NCBI GenBank assembly: GCA_016793465.1
Contig: JAEUJW010000012.1
Location: 10,045-74,044, forward strand
DNA length: 64,000 nt
Reading direction: 5' to 3'
From: Myxococcales bacterium
GTDB lineage: Bacteria; Myxococcota; Polyangia; Nannocystales; Nannocystaceae
Below are positions 45,521-54,600 of this stretch, one piece after another (within the stretch, counting starts at the first letter, position 1; every line of letters starts with the position of its first letter). The translations under genes were made by a program, and so were the position numbers. Under the pieces are notes generated by a model that worked only from the letters and a program-made list of their open reading frames with translations, did no database searches and was not told where the DNA came from.

Positions 45521-47577
45521 GGCTCGGCGTCCTCCGTCTGCACGGCGGCCGCGCGTTTGAGGAACCAGCGGTCGAACCAGTCGAGGAATCCGGGCATATC
45601 GGCGTCGCCGCGAGCGAGCTCGTCGCGAACAGAAGACCCCTCGCCGATCCGCAACTCAAGCGTCCGTACGTCTTCGCGCCGCAGGTCCCAGTAGTCCGGG
45701 AATGTGCGACCGAGCTCGCGCAGGAGCTGCCTGGCGCACAGCAGGACGACATACTGCTCGACGCGGTCGCCGCCTCCTCCGGTGATGTCCGCCAGGACGC
45801 GGTCGATCAGGGTACCCAGCGAGTCGTACTTCTTGCCGAACAAGCGGTACTCGGCCTCGCGCTCCTTGCCGGCGGCGAGCGCCGCGCGGACGTGCTCCTC
45901 GAGGCAGGCGAAGGCGTGGAATATCCCGGCGAAGCGGTCGAACAGCGTCGACTCCGTCCGCAGCGGCGTCCATTTCGTCAGCAGCGGATCGTCGTCGCCG
46001 ACGGCGGCGCGCGCCTCGAGGAAGGCCGCCCGCTGCTCGACCGTCAGCAGCGCCCAGTAACGCAGGATGTCGGCCGCGCTCAGGTCGAACAGCAGCGAGG
46101 GACGACGCGCCATCCCCTCCTCCTGGACGAGCAGCAGCCCCGGCTCGGGCCGCTCACCGACGACCTCGAGCACCGAAGTCGACAGCAGGGTCTGCTCGAG
46201 TCGTGCGCTGTGCTCCGCACCGAGCGGGCTCCACACGCGCGCCGGCAGGTCGGCAAGCGCTAACACTGTCACGCCGCCGTGACGCACGAGCAGCGCCGGG
46301 GAGGGCCCGTCGCCGCCCCAGAGCGCGATGGCCTCGCGGGTGTCCCAGCGGTAGCGGAGCACCAACCGAGTCCCGCCACTGGTCGTCGTGCCCTCATCCT
46401 CCTCGCGGGGTGCAAACCCCGGCGGTCGCCGACTCTCGACGCCCAGCCACCAGTCCGGGCGCGCGCCCGTCGTCGCCTCGACCAGAAAGCCAGTCTCCCA
46501 GTTGCCCCCGCGACCCGCGACCCGGAGGGCGGCGGTCGTCAGGTTGGCCGAGCCGACGTACAGGAACTCGCGGCCGCCGCGCTTCGGCTCGAAGAAGCGA
46601 TACACCTTCGCGTGCACGACCCGCTGCTTGATGGCCTCCGCCTTGCCGAGCCGCAGCAGCTCGCCCGGCAGCGCCCCCCAGGAGGCCCCACGAGCGCACA
46701 TCCACTCGAACAGCGCCTCGGAGCACAGCGCCTCGCCGCGATCGTTCCGCGGCAGGAACACGCGGACATCCCGGGGCTCGAAGCGGTCGACCAACGCCGC
46801 CAACGGGGCCGACTCTCCGCCACCATCGAAGTAGGGCGAGACGACCTCGAGGCAGAGGCCGTGGAGCAGCTTGCCCGCGGTGCCCGCGAGGAAGTCCGGA
46901 AGCGATGCTTCACCGCCGTGGAAGTGCGTCGAGAGGCGCCCGTCGACCACGCGCCTGTCGAGCTGCGTCGTGTCGCGGAGAAACGCACGGATGTCGGAGG
47001 CGGCGCCGTGCGCCGCCCGTAGCTCGTCGTTGGGTCGGCGGCCCTCGGCCGCGCGTACGAGCCGGTCCACGAACTCGAGGAGCGCGTCGCGGAGCGGCGT
47101 TCGCTCTCCTGCCTGGATCTCCTCGACATGGGCGACCTCGACGTTCTCCCACCACCCGGCGCGCGTCAGGTTCGCCGAGGAGCACGAGCACAGGAGGGCG
47201 CGTGCGGGGGGCTTCTGCCCGTCGGCCTCGGTGTCCTCGACCAGGACCAGCACGTTCTTCGGGTGGAAGATGCCGGTCGAGTGCTGAATCGGGTACCGGC
47301 GGACGTCGAGCTTCATCCCGCCGCTGCCGTCGACGATGCCGTTCTGGTCGTAGTAGAGGGCGATCGTCCCGTCGATCGACCGCAGGGCGTCCTCGAGCTG
47401 CACGAGCTTGATCTTGCCGTCGTGGCTGAGCGGGATGTCGAGGAAGACCGGGAGGACCTCGGTCTCGAAGAAACTCGGCTCGAGACGGAACGTGGTGAAG
47501 ATCGCAGACACGAGCTTGCGGCCACGCATCCGCTCCTGGTAATGCTCCGACAGCACGGCCCGCGGGATCTCGGTCAT
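45517..47577 (-). CDS. PLD-superfamily nuclease with two HxK motifs
   Basis: 686 residues. Two PLD half-sites are visible: GIFHPKNVLVL (H105, K107) followed by SSANLTRAGW, and VVHAKVYRFF (about 320) followed by GSANLTTAAL. A complete intramolecular active site is therefore possible. The spacing HxK to S/N-rich motif matches the TDP1-like/PLD nuclease layout seen in several defence nucleases. The C-terminal 300 residues are unassigned. Its start overlaps the stop of the 449-residue protein and its stop overlaps the SNF2 helicase start. Expected to cut nucleic acid delivered by the helicase. Unlike MkoB at 25093 it carries both half-sites. Confidence 0.82.
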   Translation of the reverse strand: MTEIPRAVLSEHYQERMRGRKLVSAIFTTFRLEPSFFETEVLPVFLDIPLSHDGKIKLVQLEDALRSIDGTIALYYDQNGIVDGSGGMKLDVRRYPIQHSTGIFHPKNVLVLVEDTEADGQKPPARALLCSCSSANLTRAGWWENVEVAHVEEIQAGERTPLRDALLEFVDRLVRAAEGRRPNDELRAAHGAASDIRAFLRDTTQLDRRVVDGRLSTHFHGGEASLPDFLAGTAGKLLHGLCLEVVSPYFDGGGESAPLAALVDRFEPRDVRVFLPRNDRGEALCSEALFEWMCARGASWGALPGELLRLGKAEAIKQRVVHAKVYRFFEPKRGGREFLYVGSANLTTAALRVAGRGGNWETGFLVEATTGARPDWWLGVESRRPPGFAPREEDEGTTTSGGTRLVLRYRWDTREAIALWGGDGPSPALLVRHGGVTVLALADLPARVWSPLGAEHSARLEQTLLSTSVLEVVGERPEPGLLLVQEEGMARRPSLLFDLSAADILRYWALLTVEQRAAFLEARAAVGDDDPLLTKWTPLRTESTLFDRFAGIFHAFACLEEHVRAALAAGKEREAEYRLFGKKYDSLGTLIDRVLADITGGGGDRVEQYVVLLCARQLLRELGRTFPDYWDLRREDVRTLELRIGEGSSVRDELARGDADMPGFLDWFDRWFLKRAAAVQTEDAEP

Positions 47578-48923
47578 CGCGGACCTCTCAGCTCGTACGC
47601 GACGTTACGCAGCGATTCGATGAAATATGCGTGACGCCAGTAGTGCGGGAGCTCGTCGGCCGTCGGGAGCCGGGCGAGCTCGGCGTCGCGGAAGCGCACG
47701 AACAGCTTCCCGTCGCGAACTTCCACCCATGCCGCCGCTGCCGAGCGCGCCTTCATCACGGCGGCGTTCTGCGCGAGCACCAGCTCGAGAGCATCGTCAT
47801 ACCTCGCAGCGTGGAACGACGCCGCGAGCGCCAGCCACCGCCGACCTGATTCGCCATCCTCGACCGGCGAACGGAGCTCCGGCTCGAGCGCCGCGAGGGT
47901 CTCGAGGTCGATCGTGCGCTGCATCGCCGCGCCCCAGTGCCTGCGCACATCCTCCACGACTTGCGCTGGTCGCTGCCCGTCAGAGCCGAGCACGTGTTCG
48001 AAGAACACGACGGCCGGTGCGAGCAACAGTTCGGCCGCGCGGATCTTCTCGAGGCGGTCCGCGAGAGCTTCGCCAACCGCACCGCGCCGCACCGCGCGGG
48101 CCGCCAGCGTGCGTACCGTCTCCGCCGTCGGCGACCAGTCGCGGTCGTCGAGCGTCTCGCTGAGCAGCTCGGCGAACAGACGCTGCTTGCCGTGGGTACC
48201 TCGCGCCGGGTCGTGGTCACCGCGACCGCCACACAACAGGTGCTCCCGGTAGAGCACCCGCTCGGGTGCCCTTAACATCGCTATCACCCTGCCAATTCCC
48301 TGCAGCACCGCGGCGTCCCTTGAACGCTCACGGACGTCGAGCATGTACTCGCGCTCCGCCAGACGCTCGAGGATCCCCTTCACCGTCCGGAGCCCCACCG
48401 AATCGAGCGTGGGCAAGAGGCTGCGCTCCACGACCTCTCTGGCCTCCGTCGTGAGACGAGTCGGCTCCCCTTCGAGCAGTCCCGATGCTCGGGCAGGGAC
48501 CGAATAGAGGCCCCAGAGGCCGTAGACCTTCTGACTCCCGAGTATTTGCGCGGTGGCATCGGCTCCGAGCTTGACGCGATCTCCGTCTGCGAGCCGCTGC
48601 GCGACGCGCTCCGTCCCGCGGAAGCCCCGCTCGCGGTTGACATGCGATCGCGCGTACGCAGCCAGCTGCTCCCACTTCAAGAAAGTGTCCACGCGGTCCG
48701 CAGGACCGCCCGCGTCAGCGACCCGTTCGGCGAAGTAATAGCCGAGCAGCAACACGGTGAAGTCCCGCACCGAGCTGCTGACGGTCGTCAGGTTCGCCAC
48801 GACGCGGCGGCCCAGCCGGGACCAGATCGACTGCACGCCCAGCGGATCTCGCGAGCCTTTGATCGCGGCGCGGGCGTCGAGCTGGGTGAGGAACGGCGTG
48901 GGCATCGAGCCAGACCCAGACAT
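47574..48923 (-). CDS. Unknown 449-residue protein, first gene of the SNF2-PLD operon
   Basis: Not recognised as a named family. 449 residues, helical throughout. Near the N-terminus is a conserved-looking block (AAIKGSRDPLGVQSIWSRLG, then SSSVRDFTVLLLGYYFAERV). Later blocks are LGSQKVYGLWGLYSVPARAS and, at the C-terminus, DELPHYWRHAYFIESLRNVAYELRG. No cysteine clusters, P-loop or nuclease motif. The pattern suggests a sensor or specificity subunit for the helicase and PLD nuclease. The ATG chosen follows AGGTAGG; ATG at 48905 is a second option. The IS remnant begins about 12 bp upstream of the start codon, so the native promoter has probably been displaced. Confidence 0.72.
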   Translation of the reverse strand: MSGSGSMPTPFLTQLDARAAIKGSRDPLGVQSIWSRLGRRVVANLTTVSSSVRDFTVLLLGYYFAERVADAGGPADRVDTFLKWEQLAAYARSHVNRERGFRGTERVAQRLADGDRVKLGADATAQILGSQKVYGLWGLYSVPARASGLLEGEPTRLTTEAREVVERSLLPTLDSVGLRTVKGILERLAEREYMLDVRERSRDAAVLQGIGRVIAMLRAPERVLYREHLLCGGRGDHDPARGTHGKQRLFAELLSETLDDRDWSPTAETVRTLAARAVRRGAVGEALADRLEKIRAAELLLAPAVVFFEHVLGSDGQRPAQVVEDVRRHWGAAMQRTIDLETLAALEPELRSPVEDGESGRRWLALAASFHAARYDDALELVLAQNAAVMKARSAAAAWVEVRDGKLFVRFRDAELARLPTADELPHYWRHAYFIESLRNVAYELRGPR

Positions 48924-48935
48924 CCTACCTGGTAT

Positions 48936-49315
48936 TGAGCCGCGGACCGCGGTGAGTTTCAGGATAGTTGCCGCCCGGCTATTCAGGCGTGCTTGGCCTT
49001 GGAATCGCGGCGTTCGGGGTTGAGGCAGACGACGCGGACCGGGTTCCAGGAGCGGGTCTCACCGCTCCAGCGTTCGGGGTGGCGGCGACGGGCAGCGGCG
49101 TAGACGCTGCGGCGGCGGGCCAGGATGCCCTGGTGACGGCCGAAGTGGCGGTCGTCGGGGGTCACGAAGTTGATGGCGCTGTGGAGGTGTCTGGTGTTGT
49201 ACCAGTCGGCGAATTGTTCGAGCCAGGCGCGGGCCGCCGCGAGGTCGGCGAACGGGCGCGAGGGGAAGTTCGGGCGGTATTTGAGGGTGCGGAAGAGGGC
49301 TTCCGAGTAGGGGTT
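48936..49315 (-). mobile_element. 3' remnant of an IS3-family insertion sequence
   Basis: The element's end is placed at a TGAGCC sequence (48936), about 50 bp beyond the transposase stop, and contains a small palindrome (CCGCGGACCGCGG) of the kind found near IS ends. The internal side stops abruptly where the group II intron begins at 49316. The opposite half of the IS, with its other terminal repeat, is not present in the window. The exact terminus is inferred. Confidence 0.5.
48983..49315 (-). pseudogene. Truncated IS3-family transposase (integrase-core C-terminus)
   Basis: About 110 codons of the DDE/rve transposase C-terminus remain: NPYSEALFRTLKYRPNFP, then WLEQFADWYNTRHLHSAINF and LARRRSVYAAARRRHPERWS. 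The catalytic Glu of DDE is the E of YSEALF; the two Asp residues are missing because the 5' part is gone. The full family motif begins with Asp-Asn-Pro-Tyr; here the Asn codon is the first one left, and the intron's GTGTG begins immediately before it. Non-functional. Confidence 0.85.
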
Positions 49316-49829
49316 GTGTGCGCCTTGAGAAGGCACATTCATTACCGGGTGAAAGTCCCGGCCGGTCAACTGTCGCTCCGACCGGAAGCACCTGGAGCGG
49401 CCCAGGAGGTAACAAATGGGCTGAAGCACTGCAGGAAAAGGCCTCGAAAGGAGGTCAGCGAAGCATGCGGGCTGTAACGAGTAGTGAACGCTGAGCAGGC
49501 CCCGAAACGGCCGTTGTGGACGCCGACCCATCATAATCCTGGGGAAGGTCGTAGTTCATGGGGAAGTGAGCGACTTGCGCACCCATGAAGTCCACCGGGG
49601 TAGTGGCGATAGCACGCATGCAACAGAGTGAGTTGTGCAACAAGGGAAGTCTGCACCGGACTATCTCGGCTGGCTGCCGAGAAACAACGGCGGTCCCGTG
49701 AGGGACGGACGTCGGCCGGCGCAGATGGCGGATGGGTTCGTAGTACCGATGAAACCCGGTAACGCGGGTGGAGGGAAGGGGCCCTGATCCAGGAAACGGG
49801 AACAAAGCGGCGAAAGCTAGGAGATTGGC

Positions 49830-51167
49830 GTGAGCCTACAAACTCCGATAACGGTTGGGAAGCTGCAGACAGCCCTACACGAGAAAGCGAAGGCGGAACC
49901 GGACTATCGTTTCTATGTCCTTTGGGACAAGGTATGGCGGATGGACGTCCTCACCCACGCATATGCCCGTTGTCGTGCAAACGGCGGCTCGGCGGGCGTG
50001 GACGGGGAGACCTTCCGCGACATCGAGGACCAGGGGCGAGAGCGGTGGATCGGGAACCTCCAGGAGGAGTTGCGGAGCATGCGCTACGTGCCGCGGCCCC
50101 TTCTTCGAGTGTGGATCCCCAAGAGTAACGGCGGCGAGCGCCCTCTCGGCATTCCGACGATTCGCGATCGGGTCGTGCAGATGGCGATGGTGCTCGTGAT
50201 CGGGCCGATCTTCGAGACCGATCTGCTTCCACAGCAGTACGGTTTTCGGCCCAGGCTGGACGCCAAGATGGCGGTCCGGCACGTGTATTTCCACCTCACC
50301 AAACATCGGCGGACCGAGGTCGTCGATGGTGACCTGAAGGACTACTTCAACACCATCCCGCACGGCCCGTTGATGAAATGCGTGGCCAGACGGATCGCGG
50401 ACGGTCGTGTACTGTCCGTGATTCGATCCTGGCTCTGCGCATCGGTCGAGGAGCGACGAGGGCGACGAATCCAGCGCAGAGCGGATGCGAGGAAGACTCA
50501 TCGGGGGACCCCGCAAGGAGGCGTGATCTCTCCGATGCTGTCGAACCTCTATTTCAGGCGCTTCGTGCTGGCCTGGTACAGATTCGGCTTTGCGAGTAAG
50601 CTCGATGCTCACCTCATCAACTATGCTGACGATCTGGTGATCTGTTGCCGCCCTGGTGGTGGTGCAGAGGCATTGGCTCGGATGCGAGAACTGATGGATC
50701 GGCTCGGGCTCATCGTGAACGAAGAGAAGACCAGGCTCGTCACCCTGCCGAAGGAGGAGGTGACCTTCCTCGGCTACACGTTCAAGACCTGCTACACGCG
50801 GACGGGTCGTCCCTATCTGGGGACGAGACCGTCGAAGAAGGCGCTGCAGCGGGTTCGCCGTCGGGTCCACGAGGAGACGTCGATTTCCCGGTTGAACTCC
50901 ACACCCGCGAACCGGGTCGAAGTGCTCAATCGGATCGTACGTGGATGGTGTGGGTATTTTAATCAGGGACCTGTGTTCCGCGAGTACCGCATCATCAAGG
51001 CGTACACCAAGCGGCGTCTCCGGAGGTGGTTGATGAAGAAGCACAAACGGCAAGGCACGGGGTACCGCCAATACTCCGACGAATTTCTCTACGAGAAACT
51101 CGGCCTGTACGAACCGTGGGTGGTCCATCACGACCAGCCGAGCGCGAAGTCGCGAGGTCCTGGATGA
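49830..51167 (+). CDS. Group II intron reverse transcriptase/maturase (LtrA-type)
   Basis: 445 residues, GTG start with AGGAG just upstream. RT blocks in order: YVPRPLLRVWIPKSNGGERP (about 86-105), GDLKDYFNTI (167-176), GTPQGGVISPMLSN (226-239) and the catalytic YADD at 265-268, then EKTRLVTL and FLGYTF. The maturase X domain includes GWCGYF (about 373). It ends with a YRQYSDEFLYEKLGLYEPW tail and no HNH endonuclease, so it is an En-minus type that would use nicked or replicating DNA for primer supply. It binds the intron RNA, assists splicing and copies the intron into DNA. All catalytic residues are present. Confidence 0.95.
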   Translation: MSLQTPITVGKLQTALHEKAKAEPDYRFYVLWDKVWRMDVLTHAYARCRANGGSAGVDGETFRDIEDQGRERWIGNLQEELRSMRYVPRPLLRVWIPKSNGGERPLGIPTIRDRVVQMAMVLVIGPIFETDLLPQQYGFRPRLDAKMAVRHVYFHLTKHRRTEVVDGDLKDYFNTIPHGPLMKCVARRIADGRVLSVIRSWLCASVEERRGRRIQRRADARKTHRGTPQGGVISPMLSNLYFRRFVLAWYRFGFASKLDAHLINYADDLVICCRPGGGAEALARMRELMDRLGLIVNEEKTRLVTLPKEEVTFLGYTFKTCYTRTGRPYLGTRPSKKALQRVRRRVHEETSISRLNSTPANRVEVLNRIVRGWCGYFNQGPVFREYRIIKAYTKRRLRRWLMKKHKRQGTGYRQYSDEFLYEKLGLYEPWVVHHDQPSAKSRGPG

Positions 51168-51200
<33 letters not shown>

Positions 51201-51241
51201 GATGGGCGGGAGTCTGGAAACGGAGTCACGGCAAATCCTAC

Positions 51242-51471
51242 ACGGGCACGAAGAGGGAAACCTCGGATACAGACAAGGACGAGCCTGAAGGACCACCGCG
51301 CCAGCTCCCGACCCTACCGGTGGTCGACGTATTGCCGGTCGCGGACGTGTCCGCCGAGGTGGCCGAGGTGTCGCCGGTGCTGGCGGCGTCGGAGTCCGAC
51401 GAGCCGCCGCCGGGGCCGCAGGCGAGCAGGGTGAGCAGGGCGAGTGAAGGGGGGCGCATCAAGCCAGGCAT
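51242..51471 (-). pseudogene. N-terminal fragment of a Thr/Ser-rich lipoprotein
   Basis: The reading frame opens with a lipoprotein signal peptide (RPPSLALLTLLACG, lipobox ending at Cys) and continues into a low-complexity Ser/Thr/Asp/Gly stretch (SADTSATGNTSTT) typical of myxobacterial lipoproteins. It then loses this character and stops at the intron's 3' boundary. ATG at 51459 is an alternative start. Only about 50-75 codons remain, so the gene is broken. It lies 43 bp downstream of the VIT-VWA gene stop on the same strand. Confidence 0.6.
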
Positions 51472-51513
51472 GCGGGGAGGCTAGCCTGGCTCGATGCGAG
51501 CGGGCAACGCGGG

Positions 51514-54201
51514 TCAGGGGCGAAGCCACACCCTGAGGTCGAGGGTGAACGCGCCCGAGGGGGCGGCGCTGCTGCGCAGGGAGGCCTCGAGGTGCTCGCC
51601 GATGCAGGTGCGGGTGGCCGCGGCGAGGGGCTCGCCGGCGTGGAAGGCGAGGTCGTGCAGGCGGTGGCCGGTGAGCACGCGGACGACCAGCCGGAGCTTG
51701 CGCAGGTGGAGGCGGCGGGCGTGCTCGCCGTCGCGGAGGCAGGCCGTGAGCTGCGCGAGGTCGTCGCCGAGGGCCGCGCGCAGGGCGTCGGCGGCGGCGA
51801 CGGTGGGGCCGGTGATGCGCGCGAGCCGGGCGCGCGCGGACGGGCCGCGCGAGCCGCTGCCCGCCGGGGACGCCGGCACGCCGTCGCGCCGGAGGCCGCT
51901 GCGCAGCGCGCCCTCGGGGGTGTGGTCGGGCGAGACGAACGGGCCGGAGGTGGCGGCGAGGCGGATGCCGGCGTGGTCGCGGCCGGCGGTCGGGGCGAGG
52001 TCGACGACGGCCGTGAAGTCGCGCGAGGTGCCGCCGACGGGGACGCCGCTCATCTCGTCCATGCGCACGCGGGTCACGCGGGCGGCGTCGCTGCGGAGCG
52101 CAGATTGCATGTTGACCTGGACGCCGCGGCTGCGCCGCCCGAGGGCGTGCTCGGGCGAGATGTCCTGCGGGACCTCGACGGGCTGCACGACGTTGCTGCG
52201 CGGGCCGTGGACGACGCGGGCGGAGTCGACGGCGACGAGGCTCGTGTAGGCGGTGACGAGGTGGTAGTCGAGGCCGGTGGCGAGGATGTCGCCGGCGATG
52301 GCGTCGGCGACCGCGGAGTCGGGCGCGGTGATGCGGCGCAGGTCGAGCTCGTCGACGCGGGCGCGGGCCCACAGGCTGGCGAGCACGTCGGTGCGCTCGC
52401 CCGCGAGGTCGACCTCGACGGGGACCGTGACGACGCGGGCGCCGAGGCTGCCGCGGAGCGCGAGCTTCGGCCGGACCGGCGCGGCGCCGGTGTAACGGCC
52501 GTGGAGGACCAGCGGGCGGCTGGCGAACAGGTCGCGCGACTCGGGGTAGACGGCGTCGACGCGGATGCCGCCCCAGTCGACGGCGAGGTCGGTGAGCACC
52601 GGCGCGTCGATGAGGCGCTCGAAGGTCCGGACCGCGCGGGAGATGTCGGCGGGCGTGTGGATCGCCAGCGGCACGCCGGCGCCGGCCTGCGAGAGCTCGG
52701 CGATCAGGTGCGTGTTGGGCGACGAGCCGATGCCGACGCCGAACACGCGGGCGCGGCGGCCGAGCTGCCGCTGGCGCTCGACGAGCAGGCGCGCGCGCCG
52801 GGCGATCTCCGCCTCCTCGCCGGTGTTGCCGTCGGTCAGGAAGAACACGTAGCGGTGGCGGTCGGCGGGCACCGGGCTGGCGAGCGCGCCGTCGACGGCG
52901 CCCGCCATCTCGGTGCCGCCGGCGGCGGTCAGGCCGTCGACGAACTCGAGCGCCTGACGCACGTTGTCGCGGGTGGCCGGGCGCGGGGCCGCGAACAGGC
53001 GGCCGGTCGCGCCGCTGAACACGAACACGTCGAAGGTGTCGACCGGGCGGATGCCGGCCAGGGACTCGCGCATGGCGGCCTTGGCGAGCGCGAGCGGTGC
53101 GCCGGACATCGAGCCCGAGACGTCGACGACGAACAGGAGCTCGCGGCGGCCGATGAGCTCGTCGACGTCGAGGCGCGGGGGCTCGGCGACGAGCATGAAG
53201 TGTCCGCCCTGGTCGCCGCGTGGCTGGACGAACATGCGGGCGACGGGGCGGGCGGCGGCGCTGCGGTAGCGCAGGACGAAGTCGCGGTTGGGGATCCTGT
53301 CGCGGTCGCTGAGCTTCAGGTGCAGGCGTTCGCCGGTGGCGAGCGCCTGGACCTCGTGCATCGGCGTGATCCAGCTGTGGATCGGGCTGCCGGCCTCGGC
53401 GACGACCTCGATGGCGATGTCGTGGCCGCTGCGCTCGCCGCGGCCGACGGTCGGCGGGGTGATGCGCGAGGCGTCGGGCACGCGGTCGGTGTCGGGCAGC
53501 TCGCCGCTGCCGCGCCGGCCGATCGCGGCCCCGGGGACGTAGCGCGGGCCGACCACGGTGGGGAACACGAACTCGTACTCGCCGCCGTCGTAGCTGAGGG
53601 TCTGCAGGTAGTGGAGCTCGACGTCGACGGTCTGGCCGGGCGGGATGTTGGCGATCGACTGGGTGAACACGTTGGGCCGCTCCTGCTCGAGCAGGGCGGC
53701 GGTGTGGCCGGCGTCGGCGGCGGCCTGATAGACCTGGCGGGCCTGGTTCTTCTCGCGGACCTCGGCCTCGATCGTGCGGTCGCCGAGGATCATGCGCATG
53801 CGATCGACGGCGCTGTTCTCGGGCAGAGGGAAGGTGTAGACCGCCTCGAGCGGGCCCCTGCGGTCGTTGACGAACCGCTGGGTGACGATGACCTCGGCGA
53901 CCGGGCCGCGCAGGTGGGCGCGCACGCTGGTGCTGCGCAACGGCAGGGCGCCGCCGCCGGCGAGCTCGAGGCGCGGGAGCTCGCCGGGCTCGGTGTAGAC
54001 GACCGACCGCGGCGGCTCGTCGGCGCGGGCGCGCGTCCACTGATCCTCGGGCACGAGCACGTACTGCGGCTCGCCCTCGAGGAAGGCCTCGGGCTCGGGG
54101 GCGAGTTCGGGGTCGGCGTCGGGGTGATAAAACGTGACGTCCGTGGACCCGGCGCAGGCGAGTACCCCGGACAGCCCGAAACAGAGGATGTACAGCCGCA
54201 T
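51514..54201 (-). CDS. VIT-VWA domain lipoprotein with TonB-plug-like motif
   Basis: 895 residues. Lipoprotein signal (LSGVLACAG, Cys about 16), so it is probably anchored in the outer or inner membrane facing the periplasm or surface. A VIT domain occupies about 75-200 (VIVTQRFVNDRRGPLEAVYT, FPLPENSAV, then NIPPGQTVDVEL). The VWA domain is at about 350-540 with an intact MIDAS start DVSGSMSG and FFLTDGNTGEE. Near residue 715 is VPVGGTSRDFTAVVDLAP, a motif I associate with myxobacterial TonB-dependent receptor plugs. A conserved helical tail follows. Likely adhesive or protein-binding role. The ATG at the signal peptide is chosen over the longer open frame. Confidence 0.85.
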   Translation of the reverse strand: MRLYILCFGLSGVLACAGSTDVTFYHPDADPELAPEPEAFLEGEPQYVLVPEDQWTRARADEPPRSVVYTEPGELPRLELAGGGALPLRSTSVRAHLRGPVAEVIVTQRFVNDRRGPLEAVYTFPLPENSAVDRMRMILGDRTIEAEVREKNQARQVYQAAADAGHTAALLEQERPNVFTQSIANIPPGQTVDVELHYLQTLSYDGGEYEFVFPTVVGPRYVPGAAIGRRGSGELPDTDRVPDASRITPPTVGRGERSGHDIAIEVVAEAGSPIHSWITPMHEVQALATGERLHLKLSDRDRIPNRDFVLRYRSAAARPVARMFVQPRGDQGGHFMLVAEPPRLDVDELIGRRELLFVVDVSGSMSGAPLALAKAAMRESLAGIRPVDTFDVFVFSGATGRLFAAPRPATRDNVRQALEFVDGLTAAGGTEMAGAVDGALASPVPADRHRYVFFLTDGNTGEEAEIARRARLLVERQRQLGRRARVFGVGIGSSPNTHLIAELSQAGAGVPLAIHTPADISRAVRTFERLIDAPVLTDLAVDWGGIRVDAVYPESRDLFASRPLVLHGRYTGAAPVRPKLALRGSLGARVVTVPVEVDLAGERTDVLASLWARARVDELDLRRITAPDSAVADAIAGDILATGLDYHLVTAYTSLVAVDSARVVHGPRSNVVQPVEVPQDISPEHALGRRSRGVQVNMQSALRSDAARVTRVRMDEMSGVPVGGTSRDFTAVVDLAPTAGRDHAGIRLAATSGPFVSPDHTPEGALRSGLRRDGVPASPAGSGSRGPSARARLARITGPTVAAADALRAALGDDLAQLTACLRDGEHARRLHLRKLRLVVRVLTGHRLHDLAFHAGEPLAAATRTCIGEHLEASLRSSAAPSGAFTLDLRVWLRP

Positions 54202-54600
54202 AAGACCGGGATAGCGGGTCGCGATCATTAAACGTCCGGGCGCAGATCGGACCCGCGCGGAGGTCCGCGCCGCACCGGCGGCGCAGGTGAAGGGCCGCGG
54301 TGCGAGGTACGTTGGAGGTCCGAACCATGCGCGGGCGCTGCGCTGCGACGACGGGCAGCGCGGCAGCGTGGTGATGCGCGGGGACTCGCAGGTGGTGGTC
54401 GGGCCGCTGCCGGCGGAGGGCGTGGAGCGCAAGCTGCAGGTGCTCGGAGTGGCGGGCAGCCACGGGCCGGTGACGCTGGCGACGCGGTGCTGCAGTGCGA
54501 GGTGCGGCCGGACAGCCTGCGCTGCGTGCGGGCCGAGGCGGGGTACTGAGGGCCGCAGGGGGGCGGTCGACGCGGGGGCGGATCGTGCTATGGAGGCGGC
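54202..54600. other. Intergenic stretch with a possible degraded ORF
   Basis: 399 bp between the VIT-VWA start and the CPXCG gene. On the plus strand, about 54335-54480 reads as plausible protein (CDDGQRGSVVMRGDSQVVV and following). After a one-frame shift around 54480 it continues to a stop at 54549 (LQCEVRPDSLRCVRAEAGY), so a small frameshifted gene is possible. The promoter of the minus-strand lipoprotein must also lie here. No RNA gene or repeat seen. Confidence 0.3.

Noticed and set aside
49316..49829. A possible coding gene or CRISPR-like array before the reverse transcriptase
   Set aside because: No repeat-spacer periodicity and no credible frame; the stretch fits group II intron ribozyme domains.
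51592..54231. Plus-strand open frame of 879 codons opposite the VIT-VWA gene
   Set aside because: The minus strand shows a lipobox, VIT and MIDAS motifs; the plus frame is Gly/Glu/Val-rich only.
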